A stretch of 64,000 nucleotides of DNA from Gemmatimonadota bacterium (GTDB lineage: Bacteria > Gemmatimonadota > Gemmatimonadetes > Gemmatimonadales > Gemmatimonadaceae): NCBI GenBank assembly GCA_028287235.1, contig JAQBQB010000016.1, positions 1-64,000 on the forward strand, read 5' to 3'. Below, in pieces: positions 1 through 9,131 of the stretch (position 1 is the stretch's first letter; each line of letters begins with the position of its first letter). Below the pieces are notes generated by a model. The model saw only the letters and a list, made by a program, of their open reading frames with translations. It was not told the origin of the DNA and did no database searches. The position numbers were made by a program, and so were the translations under genes.

Positions 1-951
1 TTCGAGCTGCGGGCCGGCGAGGTCCTGGCACTGGTCGGCGAGTCGGGCTGCGGCAAGACGTCGACCCTGATGGAGATCCTCGGGCTGACCAAGCCGACCG
101 AGGGCACCGTCGAGGTGCTCGGGCAGGACGTGACCCGGCTGGACCGGGCCGGCCGCAAGGCGATCCGGCGCGACCTGCAGGTGGTCTTCCAGGACCCGAT
201 CGCCTCGCTGGATCCCCGGCTGCCGGTCGGCGACGTGATCGCCGAGCCGCTGATGGTGCACGGCATGGCGGTGGCGCGGCGCAACGAGCGGGTGCGGGAG
301 CTGCTGCGGCTGGTCGGGCTGCGCCCGGAGCACGCCGAGCGCTACCCGGCGGAGTTCTCCGGCGGCCAGCGCCAGCGCATCGGCATCGCACGCGCGCTCG
401 CGGTAGAGCCCACGTTCATCGTGTGCGACGAGCCGGTCTCCGCGCTCGACGTGTCGGTGCAGGCACAGGTGATCAACCTCATGCAGGACCTGCAGCGCGA
501 CCGCGGGCTCGCATATCTGTTCATCGCGCACGACCTGTCCGTCGTCGAGCACATCGCCGACCGCGTGGCCGTGATGTACCTCGGCAAGATCGTCGAGCTC
601 GCGACGGCGGAGGATCTGTATCGCGAGCCGCTGATGCCGTACACGCAGGCGCTGCTGTCGGCCGTGCCCGTCGCCGATCCCACCGTGAAGAAGCACCGCG
701 TGATGCTCGAGGGAGACGTCCCGTCTCCAGCGAATCCGCCGTCGGGCTGTGTCTTTCACCCGCGGTGCCAGCATCCCGCCAAAGACGAGGCGTGCGCGCA
801 GATCGTGCCGCCGCTCGAGGAGAAGGCCGCGGCGCACTGGGTGGCGTGCATCAAACAGCCCCCGACAGGTGTAGAGTGGAGCGTGCAGCAGGCGGCCGGC
901 GGCACCAAGCCGCCGAGTCGTTATTTGCCCGTCATCACCGCGACGGCATAG
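1..951 (+). CDS. Opp/Dpp-type peptide ABC transporter ATPase, 5'-truncated
   Basis: The frame is open from base 1, so the true start lies outside the window; 316 residues are visible. It shows Walker A (GESGCGKT, residues 13-20), the ABC signature SGGQRQR from residue 120, Walker B (FIVCDEP, about 139) and the C-terminal oligopeptide-transporter extension with FHPRC and further cysteines. The family powers di/oligopeptide import at the inner membrane with two permeases and a binding protein, here presumably upstream. The next gene is also a peptide transporter. Codon use is odd: up to about position 400 arginine is mostly CGG and leucine almost only CTG, while afterwards CGC and CTC prevail as in the rest of the window. 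The last 20 or so residues look non-conserved. Confidence 0.88.
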   Translation, partial: FELRAGEVLALVGESGCGKTSTLMEILGLTKPTEGTVEVLGQDVTRLDRAGRKAIRRDLQVVFQDPIASLDPRLPVGDVIAEPLMVHGMAVARRNERVRELLRLVGLRPEHAERYPAEFSGGQRQRIGIARALAVEPTFIVCDEPVSALDVSVQAQVINLMQDLQRDRGLAYLFIAHDLSVVEHIADRVAVMYLGKIVELATAEDLYREPLMPYTQALLSAVPVADPTVKKHRVMLEGDVPSPANPPSGCVFHPRCQHPAKDEACAQIVPPLEEKAAAHWVACIKQPPTGVEWSVQQAAGGTKPPSRYLPVITATA

Positions 952-988
952 GCGGCCGCGAGCGCCGCCTCACCCTCAACACATCGAC

Positions 989-2551
989 ATGTCCGTAGAT
1001 CCCGACGTCCTCGCCGTGGCGGCCGACCGCCCGCCCGTATTCGACGACCGCGCGCTGCTGGGCCACCCGCGCGGGTTGGGGCTGCTCTTCATCACCGAGA
1101 TGTGGGAGCGCTTCTCGTACTACGGCATGCGCGCCATCCTGGTGCTGTACTTGGTCAACGCGCTCAAGTGGAGCACGGCGGACGCGGCCAATCTGTACGG
1201 CACGTACACGATGCTCGTGTACCTCACGCCGGTCATCGGCGGGTATCTCGCCGACCGGTTCATCGGCACGCGCCGCTCGCTGGTGATCGGCAGCATCGTG
1301 ATCGCGCTCGGACACTTCGCGCTCGCGTTCCCGGGCATGACGATGTTCTACATCGGACTCGCGCTCATCATCATCGGCACGGGATTCTTCAAGTCGAACG
1401 TCTCGACGATGGTGGGCCAGGTCTATCGCGACGGCGACCCGCGCCGCGATTCGGGATTCACGATCTTCTACATGGGCATCAACCTCGGCGCGTTCCTCGG
1501 CCCGCTCGTGTGCGGCGGGCTCGCGCAGGATCCGCGCTTCGGATGGCACTACGGGTTCGCGGCCGCCGGCGTGGGCATGATCGTCGGCCTGATCATCTAC
1601 CTCTGGGGACGCGACAAGTATCTGCCGGGCATCGGCATGTCGCTCAAGCCGGCGGAATCCGCGGCGAGGGCAGAAGCAGCCGCGGCGGCCGGCCAGGAAG
1701 GCGAGAACGTCCTGCTCAACGGCGGCATCGGCGCGGTGATCGGCGCCGCGGTGGGCTGGTTCCTCGGCAGCGGCAGCTTGCTTGGTCTGATGATGGGCCT
1801 CGTGATCGGTGCCGCGCTCAGCATCACCGTTCTCGGAACACGCGGCGAGGAGCGGAAACGCGTCATCGCGCTCTTCATCGTCGTCTTCTTCGTGATCTTC
1901 TTCTGGGCCGCGTACGAGCAGGCCGGAAGCTCCATGAACCTGTTTGCCGACAAGAACACCGATTTGCATCTGGGATCGTTCATGATCCCGTCGAGCTGGT
2001 TCCAGTCGGTGAACCCGTTCGTCATCCTCGTCTTCGCGCCGGTGTTCGCGGGAATGTGGACGTCGCTGGGCAAGAGTAACAAGGAACCGTCGACGGCGCT
2101 CAAGATGGTGCTCGGCCTGGCGCTGCTCGCCACCGGATTCCTTTTCATGGTGATCGGCGGCTCGCGGGCCGACACGGGCGTGCTGGTCAGCCCCTTTTGG
2201 TTGGTTGCCGCCTACACGTTCCACACGTGGGGCGAGCTCTGTCTCTCACCGGTGGGGTTGTCGTACGTCACGAAAGTGGCGCCGGTGCGCTTTGCGTCGC
2301 TGCTGATGGGTGTGTGGTTCCTCGCCAACGCCGCGGCCAACAAGATCGCCGGCTCACTCGCCGCGTTCACGCCGACGCCGGGCGAAACGCCCAAAGCTCC
2401 CGCGAGCGGACTGGCTGGTTTCATTCAGTCGGTCGCCGCCACGAATCATGGTTTCTACATGATCTTCGTCGTGGCAGGCTTTGGCGCGGCGGCGGTGATG
2501 CTGTTGTTCGTTCCGTTGTTGAAAAAGCTGACGGCGAGTGTGAAGGCTTAA
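989..2551 (+). CDS. POT/PTR2-family proton-dependent peptide transporter
   Basis: A 520-residue polytopic membrane protein of the major facilitator superfamily. The POT hallmark ExxERFxYYG is present (E37, E40, R41), which in characterised members couples proton and peptide movement, and a second conserved patch (GFFKSNVSTMVGQ) follows in the fourth to fifth helices. About fourteen hydrophobic segments can be traced, with a glycine/alanine-rich insert near residues 220-260. Substrate is inferred to be di- or tripeptides. It begins 37 nt after the ABC ATPase gene, so the two may form a peptide-uptake unit. No clear Shine-Dalgarno precedes the ATG. Confidence 0.92.
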   Translation: MSVDPDVLAVAADRPPVFDDRALLGHPRGLGLLFITEMWERFSYYGMRAILVLYLVNALKWSTADAANLYGTYTMLVYLTPVIGGYLADRFIGTRRSLVIGSIVIALGHFALAFPGMTMFYIGLALIIIGTGFFKSNVSTMVGQVYRDGDPRRDSGFTIFYMGINLGAFLGPLVCGGLAQDPRFGWHYGFAAAGVGMIVGLIIYLWGRDKYLPGIGMSLKPAESAARAEAAAAAGQEGENVLLNGGIGAVIGAAVGWFLGSGSLLGLMMGLVIGAALSITVLGTRGEERKRVIALFIVVFFVIFFWAAYEQAGSSMNLFADKNTDLHLGSFMIPSSWFQSVNPFVILVFAPVFAGMWTSLGKSNKEPSTALKMVLGLALLATGFLFMVIGGSRADTGVLVSPFWLVAAYTFHTWGELCLSPVGLSYVTKVAPVRFASLLMGVWFLANAAANKIAGSLAAFTPTPGETPKAPASGLAGFIQSVAATNHGFYMIFVVAGFGAAAVMLLFVPLLKKLTASVKA

Positions 2552-2581
2552 CCGGCTCTCTGCGCTCGCGTCCGAGCGAGC

Positions 2582-4273
2582 CTACCGCGGCCACCGGAAC
2601 ACGCTCGACGGAACCGTCCGCTCGCGAGTCACCTGAATGTCCGCCGGCTCGGGCAGGAAGAACGTCGTCTTGTTCGTGCTGCTCATCCGCAGCTCGATTC
2701 GATGGCCGCCGATCTCGGGATTCGTCGCGACGGCGAGATCGATGCGCCACAGCCGCGCTGACCCGGGCGGAATGGTGCCGAGCAGGCTGATGCCGACCGA
2801 TTTGCGCACGGGCGTCGTGACACCGTATGGAATGTCGCCGGCCCAGAGCCGCCCCGCGTCGGCGAACAAGCCGACGCCCATGTCCAGCAGATTGAACGGA
2901 CGCCCCGTGAATACGCGATTCTCCAACCGGCCCACGAGCCGCTGGCCGCCAGGCGTGTTCGACGACGCATAGCCACGGACGCCGCCGTCCCGGTCGCCGA
3001 GCGTGAGATTGAACGGCAACCGCTGCCGCCAGCCGCCGCTGAACTCGAGCGACGCCGTCGTTGTATTGTTGTTCGTGATCTTGAAATATTCCACGGCGCG
3101 GGCACTCGTCAGCAGACCGTCCCACTGCGCGTCGTCGTTGCTGCGGCGCCCTTCGGCCTCGAGCTGAAAGCGCAGCGCATTGTTGTGGCCCACCGCGCCA
3201 ATGTACATGTCGCCGGCCATGAAGATGTCGTCGTCGCGAGAGCCCAACACCGCGAGGCTTCGGCCGAACATCGTGCCAAGCTGAAACCCCATCGGCATGT
3301 CCTGCGTGGCGGTGAGTGCATCGAAACCGCGGACGCGGACGAAGCCGATGTCGCGCACGCCCCACAGCGCGTTCACGCGCGCGATTCGGTGCGCCTCGTA
3401 CCGATTCAACAACAGCGTGCTGGTATCCGGCGCGAAGCCCTTCGTCGTGACCAGCACCTGCTCCGTGCCGGGGCGCTCGTCGTCGCCCGAGATCGACGCG
3501 CCGAAGAGACTCAGGCGGCCCGGTGGCCCGAGACGCACGATGCCGCCCACGTCGAAGTAGTTGCGTGTGACACGCAGCGCGTGGCTCGAGTTGATGTCGT
3601 TCAGGAACTGGACGTAGTCGTCGCTACCGCCCGAGCGTGCGCGCCAGGCGATGCGCTGAATGTCCGTATAGAACGGATGCGCGGCATCGGTCTGCCAGTC
3701 CGAGCCGAGCGGACTCTGATGCGCTTCAGCCGTCAATGTGTACGGCCGCCCCAACAGCTGGTTGTCGACGAAGCGCCCGCCGAACCCGTCGCGGAATGCG
3801 CCGCCGGCGCGCCAGTCGGCCGCGGCGTAGATGCCTTCACCGGCGACGTTGGAGTTGCCGAGGCGCACGAAGCGGATCGGGGGATACCCCCTGCCCGTCG
3901 CGCCGCCCAGCACCAGTGCGATTTCATCCGTCGTCCGCACGTCGAGCTCCACGCCGCCCTCGGTGTCCGGGACCACGCGCACCGACGCCTCGGCGATGAA
4001 CGGCTGCGCGCGCAGGATGCGCTCCGATTCGGCGCGCCGCAGCTCGTCGCACCGGTCGCCTTCGCGCAGGAGCACGAAGCGGCGAATGACGTCGACGTTC
4101 GTCGTCACGTGAATCGTGCTGACGACGTGAGCGAGCACCGGAACTTTGCGGAACGCCGCCACCGTCGGCGCGGACGAGCGAATGACGATGGCGTCGATCC
4201 GCTGTCCGACGCACGGAACCGACGCCGTGTCCTGGCTGCTCGCGGTACGGCCGGCGGCGAGCAGCAGCGCCAC
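2582..4273 (-). CDS. Outer-membrane POTRA/beta-barrel protein (BamA/TamA/ShlB-like)
   Basis: 563 residues from a GTG start. After a short hydrophobic leader ending near an SSQ, residues about 45-120 resemble a POTRA module (REGDRCDELRRAESERIL, then a strand-rich stretch), followed by about 440 residues of alternating strands typical of a 16-stranded Omp85-type barrel. Such proteins insert or export outer-membrane proteins; with a single POTRA this is a smaller paralogue, not the essential BamA. The start is uncertain: the in-frame codons just upstream would add RTKRLSVG, a better signal-peptide n-region, but no ATG, GTG or TTG is available there. It converges on the POT gene with 30 bp between them. 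Confidence 0.7.
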   Translation of the reverse strand: MALLLAAGRTASSQDTASVPCVGQRIDAIVIRSSAPTVAAFRKVPVLAHVVSTIHVTTNVDVIRRFVLLREGDRCDELRRAESERILRAQPFIAEASVRVVPDTEGGVELDVRTTDEIALVLGGATGRGYPPIRFVRLGNSNVAGEGIYAAADWRAGGAFRDGFGGRFVDNQLLGRPYTLTAEAHQSPLGSDWQTDAAHPFYTDIQRIAWRARSGGSDDYVQFLNDINSSHALRVTRNYFDVGGIVRLGPPGRLSLFGASISGDDERPGTEQVLVTTKGFAPDTSTLLLNRYEAHRIARVNALWGVRDIGFVRVRGFDALTATQDMPMGFQLGTMFGRSLAVLGSRDDDIFMAGDMYIGAVGHNNALRFQLEAEGRRSNDDAQWDGLLTSARAVEYFKITNNNTTTASLEFSGGWRQRLPFNLTLGDRDGGVRGYASSNTPGGQRLVGRLENRVFTGRPFNLLDMGVGLFADAGRLWAGDIPYGVTTPVRKSVGISLLGTIPPGSARLWRIDLAVATNPEIGGHRIELRMSSTNKTTFFLPEPADIQVTRERTVPSSVFRWPR

Positions 4274-4302
4274 GCCGACGGAGAGCCGTTTCGTACGAAT
4301 GA

Positions 4303-4860
4303 CTACTTCCCCATTCGTCGCTTCAGCTCGTCGAGGCGACGCGCCGCGTCGGCTTCGCGGTCGGCGCTCGCTCGCGTTCGCGCCATCGAATCGATCTCGG
4401 CGCGCAGCGCGGCCGGATCGGGCTCCAGTCCGAGCTCGGCGTCGGAGGCCGGCGACACGGGCCGCGTGTCGGTCCCCGCCAGCACCGCCTTAAGCTCGGA
4501 TGACATCAGCTCCACTTCGCGCTCCGCCAGGGCCAGCTCGCCTTCCTGAGCGGTCACCTTCTGCCGCACGACGTCGACCCGCTGGACGTGCATCTCCTCG
4601 TACTTCGTGGCGATGTCCACCGTCTCGCGATCGCCGATGCCTTCGGCGAGCGTCCTGCGGCGGCGCACCGTCTCGAGCTCCTTCTCTTCGACGACCAGTC
4701 GCTGCCGCGTCTTCTCCAGCCCGTCGCGCAGGTCGCTCAACCCCACTTTCGCCTGGACCAACGTGTCGCGCATGCGCGACGCCACCACGCGCCGCTCCTC
4801 GGGGCGGGTGGCGCGGGCGAGCAGCTCATCGAATGATCGGCGGAAGCCGTCGAAGACCAT
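4303..4860 (-). CDS. Hypothetical coiled-coil protein
   Basis: 185 residues, no recognised domain. The sequence is highly charged, with long heptad-like helices from about residue 30 to 130 (runs such as VEEKELETVRRRRTLAE and ALAEREVELMSSELKAVL), suggesting an elongated coiled coil. There is no signal peptide or membrane segment, so it is probably cytoplasmic. It ends 29 bp before the outer-membrane barrel gene on the same strand and may be cotranscribed. The organisation is somewhat PspA/phage-shock-like but too weak to name it. Confidence 0.7.
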   Translation of the reverse strand: MVFDGFRRSFDELLARATRPEERRVVASRMRDTLVQAKVGLSDLRDGLEKTRQRLVVEEKELETVRRRRTLAEGIGDRETVDIATKYEEMHVQRVDVVRQKVTAQEGELALAEREVELMSSELKAVLAGTDTRPVSPASDAELGLEPDPAALRAEIDSMARTRASADREADAARRLDELKRRMGK

Positions 4861-4935
4861 GGGACGTTGGCCGGAGTATGCGGTGGCGTGTACGATATAG
4901 ATTGTGAGCGCAGCCACGCAACCACGCCCCCGCCT

Positions 4936-5667
4936 ATGACGTTCGCTCCCTTTGTTATCGTCACATCGACGACGGAGATCATCCGCGGCGTCTCGCGCGT
5001 GCGCGTGAACGAAGCGTACACGAATGCGCTCGCGGCCGCGGGACTGATACCCGTGATCCTGCCGCCCGTTCACGCGGCGCTGGCCGTGGCGTCGATCGCC
5101 GACATCGCCGGCCTGGTACTCACCGGCGGAGAGGACGTGGATCCGGCGCTCTTCGGGCAGTCGCCGCACCCCACGACCGGCGCACCCCACGCGGCGCGCG
5201 ACGGGTACGAGCTCGCGCTCGCCCGGGCGGCCGCCGAGCAACGCATTCCCACGCTCGCGATCTGCCGCGGCGCGCAGGTGGTGAACGTGGCGCTGGGCGG
5301 AACCTTGTTCCAGGACATCCCCTCGCAGCAGCCCAGCAACATCGACCACGCCCCCGACGACAAGCGCGCCGAGCGCGTGCACGCGATCGCGATCGAGCGC
5401 GACTCGGTGCTCGCCGAGATCGTGGGCGCCACGTCGATCCGAACGAATTCGTCGCACCATCAGTCCGTCGATCGCGTGGGACGCGACCTGCGCGTCACGG
5501 CGCGCAGCGAGGACGGAATCGTCGAGGCGCTCGAATCGACGGATGCCAACTGGTGGATGCTCGCCGTGCAGTGGCATCCCGAAGAGCTCACGGCGACCCC
5601 GGAGAACTGGGACCGCCGCCTCTTCGCCGCCTACGCCGACGCCGTGCGCGCCGCCGGCCGGGACTGA
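4936..5667 (+). CDS. Gamma-glutamyl-gamma-aminobutyrate hydrolase-like (peptidase C26)
   Basis: 243 residues with the class I glutamine-amidotransferase hydrolase fold. The nucleophile elbow is AICRGAQ (Cys110), with the GGEDVDP loop upstream, the SSHHQSVD segment, and the His/Glu of the triad in QWHPE (about 214 and 216). Relatives hydrolyse gamma-glutamyl-GABA or related gamma-glutamyl amides in putrescine breakdown; no other putrescine genes are nearby, so the substrate is open. The ATG at 4936 fits the family N-terminus; an in-frame ATG at 4867 would add 23 unrelated residues. A possible promoter (TTGGCC, 18 nt, TACGAT) lies at 4867-4896, between this and the divergent coiled-coil gene. 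Confidence 0.85.
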   Translation: MTFAPFVIVTSTTEIIRGVSRVRVNEAYTNALAAAGLIPVILPPVHAALAVASIADIAGLVLTGGEDVDPALFGQSPHPTTGAPHAARDGYELALARAAAEQRIPTLAICRGAQVVNVALGGTLFQDIPSQQPSNIDHAPDDKRAERVHAIAIERDSVLAEIVGATSIRTNSSHHQSVDRVGRDLRVTARSEDGIVEALESTDANWWMLAVQWHPEELTATPENWDRRLFAAYADAVRAAGRD

Positions 5668-5680
5668 AGCCGGCGGCGCG

Positions 5681-6412
5681 CTACGTCATCAGCCGCCAGC
5701 GTGCTTCGTCCCGCACCTGCCGCATCAGCCGCTCCGGCGTGTTGAGCGATGGAAAAAAGAGCGCGTCGCTCACGGCGTTCAGCGCGGTCCGCAAGATCCC
5801 GAACCGTTCCGCGGCGGTCGCGTAGAGCGTGGCCAGCCCGTGCTCGTCGGCGAGACGATGGTCGGCGGCAAGCTGAAAGCCTCGGCGGCCCATCTCCTCA
5901 TAGTACTCGAGGTCGGGACCACCGCGGCGCCACCGACGCTGCTCGATGTGGTCCGGGAACAGGCCGCTCAGCCAAAGGGCGTAATTCCCCAGATGCGTGC
6001 GGACGAGAAAGCTCCGTCGAGCATCGGGATCGTCGACGTCGCCGCCGAGCTGCGCCAGCGCGGTGTAGACCTCGTCGTCGGAATCGGCGATACGATGGGA
6101 GCGGTCGCGGAAGCCGAAGTGAATGACGATGGCGCTGACGTAGTCCGCCAGCCCGCGATCCCCTTCGCCGGCCTGCCGAAGGGCGTGGCGGACCATGACA
6201 TAGGCGAACAGTGAAAACGAGGCGTTCGCGCCACGGGGATGTCGAAGCAGGGCGGACGGCAGGCGCGGATCGTCGAGCACCGCGTCGATCCCTTCGTTGG
6301 ACAGCCGCGCCTCCAGCTGCGCGAGCTCCTCTCCGGAGTCCCGGGCCAGAATACGTGCCGCGAGCTGCGCGTCGTCGCGCGTCAATCGATGACGTGTGTC
6401 GGCGAGAATCAT
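5681..6412 (-). CDS. Conserved hypothetical protein
   Basis: 243 residues, mostly helical, cytoplasmic by appearance (no signal peptide or membrane span). Conspicuous segments are RHPRGANASFSLFAYVMVRHAL in the first half (shortened here to its core SFSLFAYVMVRHAL), GNYALWLSGLFPDHIEQR, and a C-terminal block EHGLATLYATAAERFGILR. I do not recognise a family with known function. It converges on the C26 hydrolase gene with 13 bp between them and is divergent from the glycosyltransferase gene. Confidence 0.75.
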   Translation of the reverse strand: MILADTRHRLTRDDAQLAARILARDSGEELAQLEARLSNEGIDAVLDDPRLPSALLRHPRGANASFSLFAYVMVRHALRQAGEGDRGLADYVSAIVIHFGFRDRSHRIADSDDEVYTALAQLGGDVDDPDARRSFLVRTHLGNYALWLSGLFPDHIEQRRWRRGGPDLEYYEEMGRRGFQLAADHRLADEHGLATLYATAAERFGILRTALNAVSDALFFPSLNTPERLMRQVRDEARWRLMT

Positions 6413-6568
6413 CCTCTCCTCCAGTCACGTGCTGATACACCTGATGCGTCCGTCTTGTTCGAGTATCGGCAGGGTGCACGCCAAACGGAAGCAACGGGTG
6501 GCTCGAAGGTGGTATCGTCCCTAGCTTTCAAGCCAGGCGACCCCGGCCGCGGCGACCTCCGAGGATTT

Positions 6569-7312
6569 GTGCTGTACATCTGCATTCCGTCATACAACGA
6601 AGCCGATACCGTCGGCGTTTTGCTCTGGCGCATCCGAAAGGTGTTCCAGGAATACTCGCGCGAATACGAGATTCTCGTCTACAATGACGGGAGCACCGAC
6701 GCCACGGCCGACACGCTGCAGCCGTACGGCGACGTGCTGCCGCTCACGGTGCTCGGCGGCAAGGAACACCTCGGCTACGACCGCGCGCTGGATGCGCTCT
6801 GTCGCGCGGTGTCGGCGCGCACGCGCTATCCGCGTCGCGACGCCATGATCACCCTGCAAGCCGACTTCACCGATCAGCCCGAGCACCTGCCTGAGCTGAT
6901 CAAGCGCTTCGAAGGCGGAGCTGATCTCGTCGTGGCCGAGCGGAGCGTCTCGCCCGCCACGCCGGCACCCGTGCGCCGCCTGCGATGGATCGCGTCGCTC
7001 GCGATGCGCGCGTCGAAATCGATTCCCGGCGTCAGCGATCCGTTCGGGGCCATGCGCCTCTATCGCATCTCGCTCATTCGCGATCTGCTCAAAGAATCGG
7101 GCGACGCACCAATCGTTCATCCCGGTCACGGGTGGGCGGCGAATCTCGAGCTCCTCAGGCGCGCGGCGCCGCTGGCCCGGCGCATCGAGACCGTCGCGGT
7201 CGACCAGCGGTACGACGTGCGGGCGCGCGAAACCAGAATTCGTCCCTGGGCCGACGGCCTCGCGCTCTTCCGCCCCGGGAGGACGCCGCGCACGCCGAGC
7301 CCGACGCAATGA
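6569..7312 (+). CDS. Family 2 glycosyltransferase
   Basis: 247 residues of GT-A fold. The nucleotide-sugar binding N-terminus (CIPSYNEADTVG), the YNDGSTDAT strand and the acidic metal site (LQADFTDQPE) are all present. Dolichol-phosphate-mannose-synthase-like enzymes of this shape transfer sugars to lipid carriers or glycans, but the acceptor cannot be read here. I chose the GTG at 6569 because GAGGA precedes it by a few bases and homology starts at once; the longer frame upstream overlaps the divergent gene. The stop overlaps the next start (ATGA). Confidence 0.82.
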   Translation: MLYICIPSYNEADTVGVLLWRIRKVFQEYSREYEILVYNDGSTDATADTLQPYGDVLPLTVLGGKEHLGYDRALDALCRAVSARTRYPRRDAMITLQADFTDQPEHLPELIKRFEGGADLVVAERSVSPATPAPVRRLRWIASLAMRASKSIPGVSDPFGAMRLYRISLIRDLLKESGDAPIVHPGHGWAANLELLRRAAPLARRIETVAVDQRYDVRARETRIRPWADGLALFRPGRTPRTPSPTQ

Positions 7313-8112
7313 TTAGCGGATTTCGCCGGCTCGTCGCGCTCGCGTTCCTGGCCGCGTTGCCGGCGAGCGCCCAAGAGGCGACCCGGCCACTGCCCGACGC
7401 TGCGGCGTTCGCGAAGGTTCCGTTCGGCGTCGGCGAGCGGATGGAGTATGACGTCCGCTTCGGAAAGCTTCACGTGGGCAACGGCGAATTGGAAGTCATG
7501 CCGATGGACACGGTTCGCGCGCGGGACGCGTGGCACACCGTGTTTCGGGTACACGGCGGCATTCCGTTCTACCACGTCAACGACCGGTATGAGTCGTGGT
7601 TCGACGCTCGCACGCTCGCCTCGCTCCGCTATTGGCAGGACATCGACGAGGGGAATTACGAGCCGAAGCGGCACTACGAGATTTTCCCCGAGCGACGCGA
7701 ATACATCGAGAACGCCAAAGAGCCCAATCAAAGCGTCGAGCATCCCCTCGATGAAGCGTCGCTACTCTACTACCTGCGCACGGTGCCGTTGCGAGTCGGA
7801 TTGGACACGACCTTCAACGATTACTTTCAGGCCGCCAGGAATCCGATTCGCTTCAAGGTTGTCCGCCGCGACACGATCACCGTTCCCGCCGGCAAGTTCG
7901 CCGCGATCGTCGTGCAGCCCATCTTCGAATCGAAGTTGTTCTCCGAGGGCGGACACGCCGAGGTCTGGCTTTCCGACGACGAGAATCGCATCATGCTGCA
8001 GATGAAGTCCAAGGTGAGCTTCGGATCCCTCAACCTGTATCTCCAATCGTACCGCCCCTCTCCGACGACGCACACGCCGCTCAGCCGTCTGAGCCCGCCG
8101 TCGCAGCAGTGA
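7309..8112 (+). CDS. DUF3108 domain secreted protein
   Basis: 267 residues. A signal peptide (LVALAFLAALPASAQ) is followed by the DUF3108 pattern: GVGERMEYDVRFGKLHVG at the start of the mature protein, FYHVNDRYESWFD in the middle, and a C-terminal strand block ending in FGSLNLYLQSY. DUF3108 proteins are periplasmic or outer-membrane-associated and of unknown activity. It overlaps the glycosyltransferase by 4 bp and the next gene by 4 bp, so translation of the three is probably coupled. That context suggests a cell-envelope task, which is inference. Confidence 0.82.
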   Translation: MISGFRRLVALAFLAALPASAQEATRPLPDAAAFAKVPFGVGERMEYDVRFGKLHVGNGELEVMPMDTVRARDAWHTVFRVHGGIPFYHVNDRYESWFDARTLASLRYWQDIDEGNYEPKRHYEIFPERREYIENAKEPNQSVEHPLDEASLLYYLRTVPLRVGLDTTFNDYFQAARNPIRFKVVRRDTITVPAGKFAAIVVQPIFESKLFSEGGHAEVWLSDDENRIMLQMKSKVSFGSLNLYLQSYRPSPTTHTPLSRLSPPSQQ

Positions 8113-9065
8113 AGCCGCGCGAAGCGGATCTCTCGCAGATTCGCACCGTGCCCGTCGGGTTGCGCCCGAACAAGGTGGGCGCCGCGGAGTTCGCGCATCC
8201 GCCCGGCGACAACCGTTCGTTCGCCGCGTTCATCGACGCCCTGCCCGATGTCCTCGTCGCGCGCGACTTCCGTGCGGTCGTCGACGCGGTCGTCAGCGCC
8301 GCGCGCCGCAAGCGCGGCGTGGTCCTGATGCTCGGCGGCCATGTCGTGAAGACCGGCCTCGCTCCGCTCCTCGCGGATCTCATGCGCCGCGGCGTCGTCA
8401 CGCACCTCGCGATGAACGGCTCGGCGGCGATCCACGACTACGAGATCGCGCGCTTCGGCGCGACGTCGGAGGACGTGGCCGCCGGTCTCCGCGACGGCAC
8501 GTTCGGCATGGCCGAGGAGACGGGACGCGAGATGAACACCGCGTTCGTGAACGGGATGCAGGCCGAGCAAGGGATGGGCGAAGCGCTCGGCCGCGCGCTC
8601 GATGCGCGGAACGATCTCGCGAACCCCGAGCTGTCGGTGCTCCTCGCCGCGTTCCGCCTCGGCGTGACGGCGACCGTGCACGCGGCGCTCGGCGCGGAGA
8701 TCATTCACCAGCATCCGGCGGCCAACGGCGCCGCGATCGGCGACACGAGCCATCGCGATTTTCGCCGGCTCGCCGGCGCGCTGCCCGACATCGACGACGG
8801 CGGCGTGGTGCTCAACCTCGGCAGCGCGGTGATCATGCCCGAGGTATTTCTCAAGGCGCTGACCATCGCACGCAATCTGAACGGCGGCCGCCCGCAGAAC
8901 TTCGTGACCGTCGATCTCGACATGCAGCGCCATTACCGGCCGCGCATGAATGTGGTGCAGCGTCCGACGCTGCAGAGCGGCAAGGGCTACGAGATCACGG
9001 GACACCACGAGATCATGGTGCCGCTGCTGGCGTGGGCGGTCGTCGATCGGCTGTCGCGCGATTGA
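8109..9065 (+). CDS. Deoxyhypusine-synthase-like Rossmann protein, function unknown
   Basis: 318 residues from a GTG that overlaps the preceding stop (GTGA). The core has a glycine-rich strand-turn (VVLMLGGHVVKTG), then HLAMNGSAAIHDYEIARFG, a variable helical insert, VHAALGAEIIHQHP and GGVVLNLGSAVIMPE. The order of these blocks recalls deoxyhypusine synthases (NAD-binding, homotetramers), but the catalytic lysine region of true synthases is not obvious and bacteria lack eIF5A. I therefore give it as a family-level resemblance only. The 4-bp overlap with the DUF3108 gene is the only functional hint. Confidence 0.55.
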   Translation: MKPREADLSQIRTVPVGLRPNKVGAAEFAHPPGDNRSFAAFIDALPDVLVARDFRAVVDAVVSAARRKRGVVLMLGGHVVKTGLAPLLADLMRRGVVTHLAMNGSAAIHDYEIARFGATSEDVAAGLRDGTFGMAEETGREMNTAFVNGMQAEQGMGEALGRALDARNDLANPELSVLLAAFRLGVTATVHAALGAEIIHQHPAANGAAIGDTSHRDFRRLAGALPDIDDGGVVLNLGSAVIMPEVFLKALTIARNLNGGRPQNFVTVDLDMQRHYRPRMNVVQRPTLQSGKGYEITGHHEIMVPLLAWAVVDRLSRD

Positions 9066-9071
9066 GCAAAC

Positions 9072-9105
9072 GCAAAACGGCGGACGCACGCGTCCGCCGT
9101 TGCTT
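9072..9105 (-). terminator. Hairpin terminator between convergent genes
   Basis: An 11-bp perfect stem (AACGGCGGACG and its complement, 9076-9086 and 9091-9101) with a 4-nt loop. Read on the minus strand it is followed by TTTTGCGTTTG, so it mainly serves the small membrane gene; on the plus strand the T-run is poor. Confidence 0.65.
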
Positions 9106-9131
9106 GATTCGTTAGCGAGCAGAGACCGCCG

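Noticed and set aside
935-2224. 429-codon minus-strand frame opposite the POT transporter
   Set aside because: Charged low-complexity product with no signal and complete overlap with a clear transporter gene.
4867-4935. Upstream ATG for the C26 hydrolase
   Set aside because: The 23 extra residues are unlike family N-termini and would begin inside the predicted promoter.
6239-6568. Longer N-terminus for the glycosyltransferase
   Set aside because: It overlaps the divergent gene, has no homology-like pattern and lacks a ribosome site; the GTG at 6569 explains the domain start.
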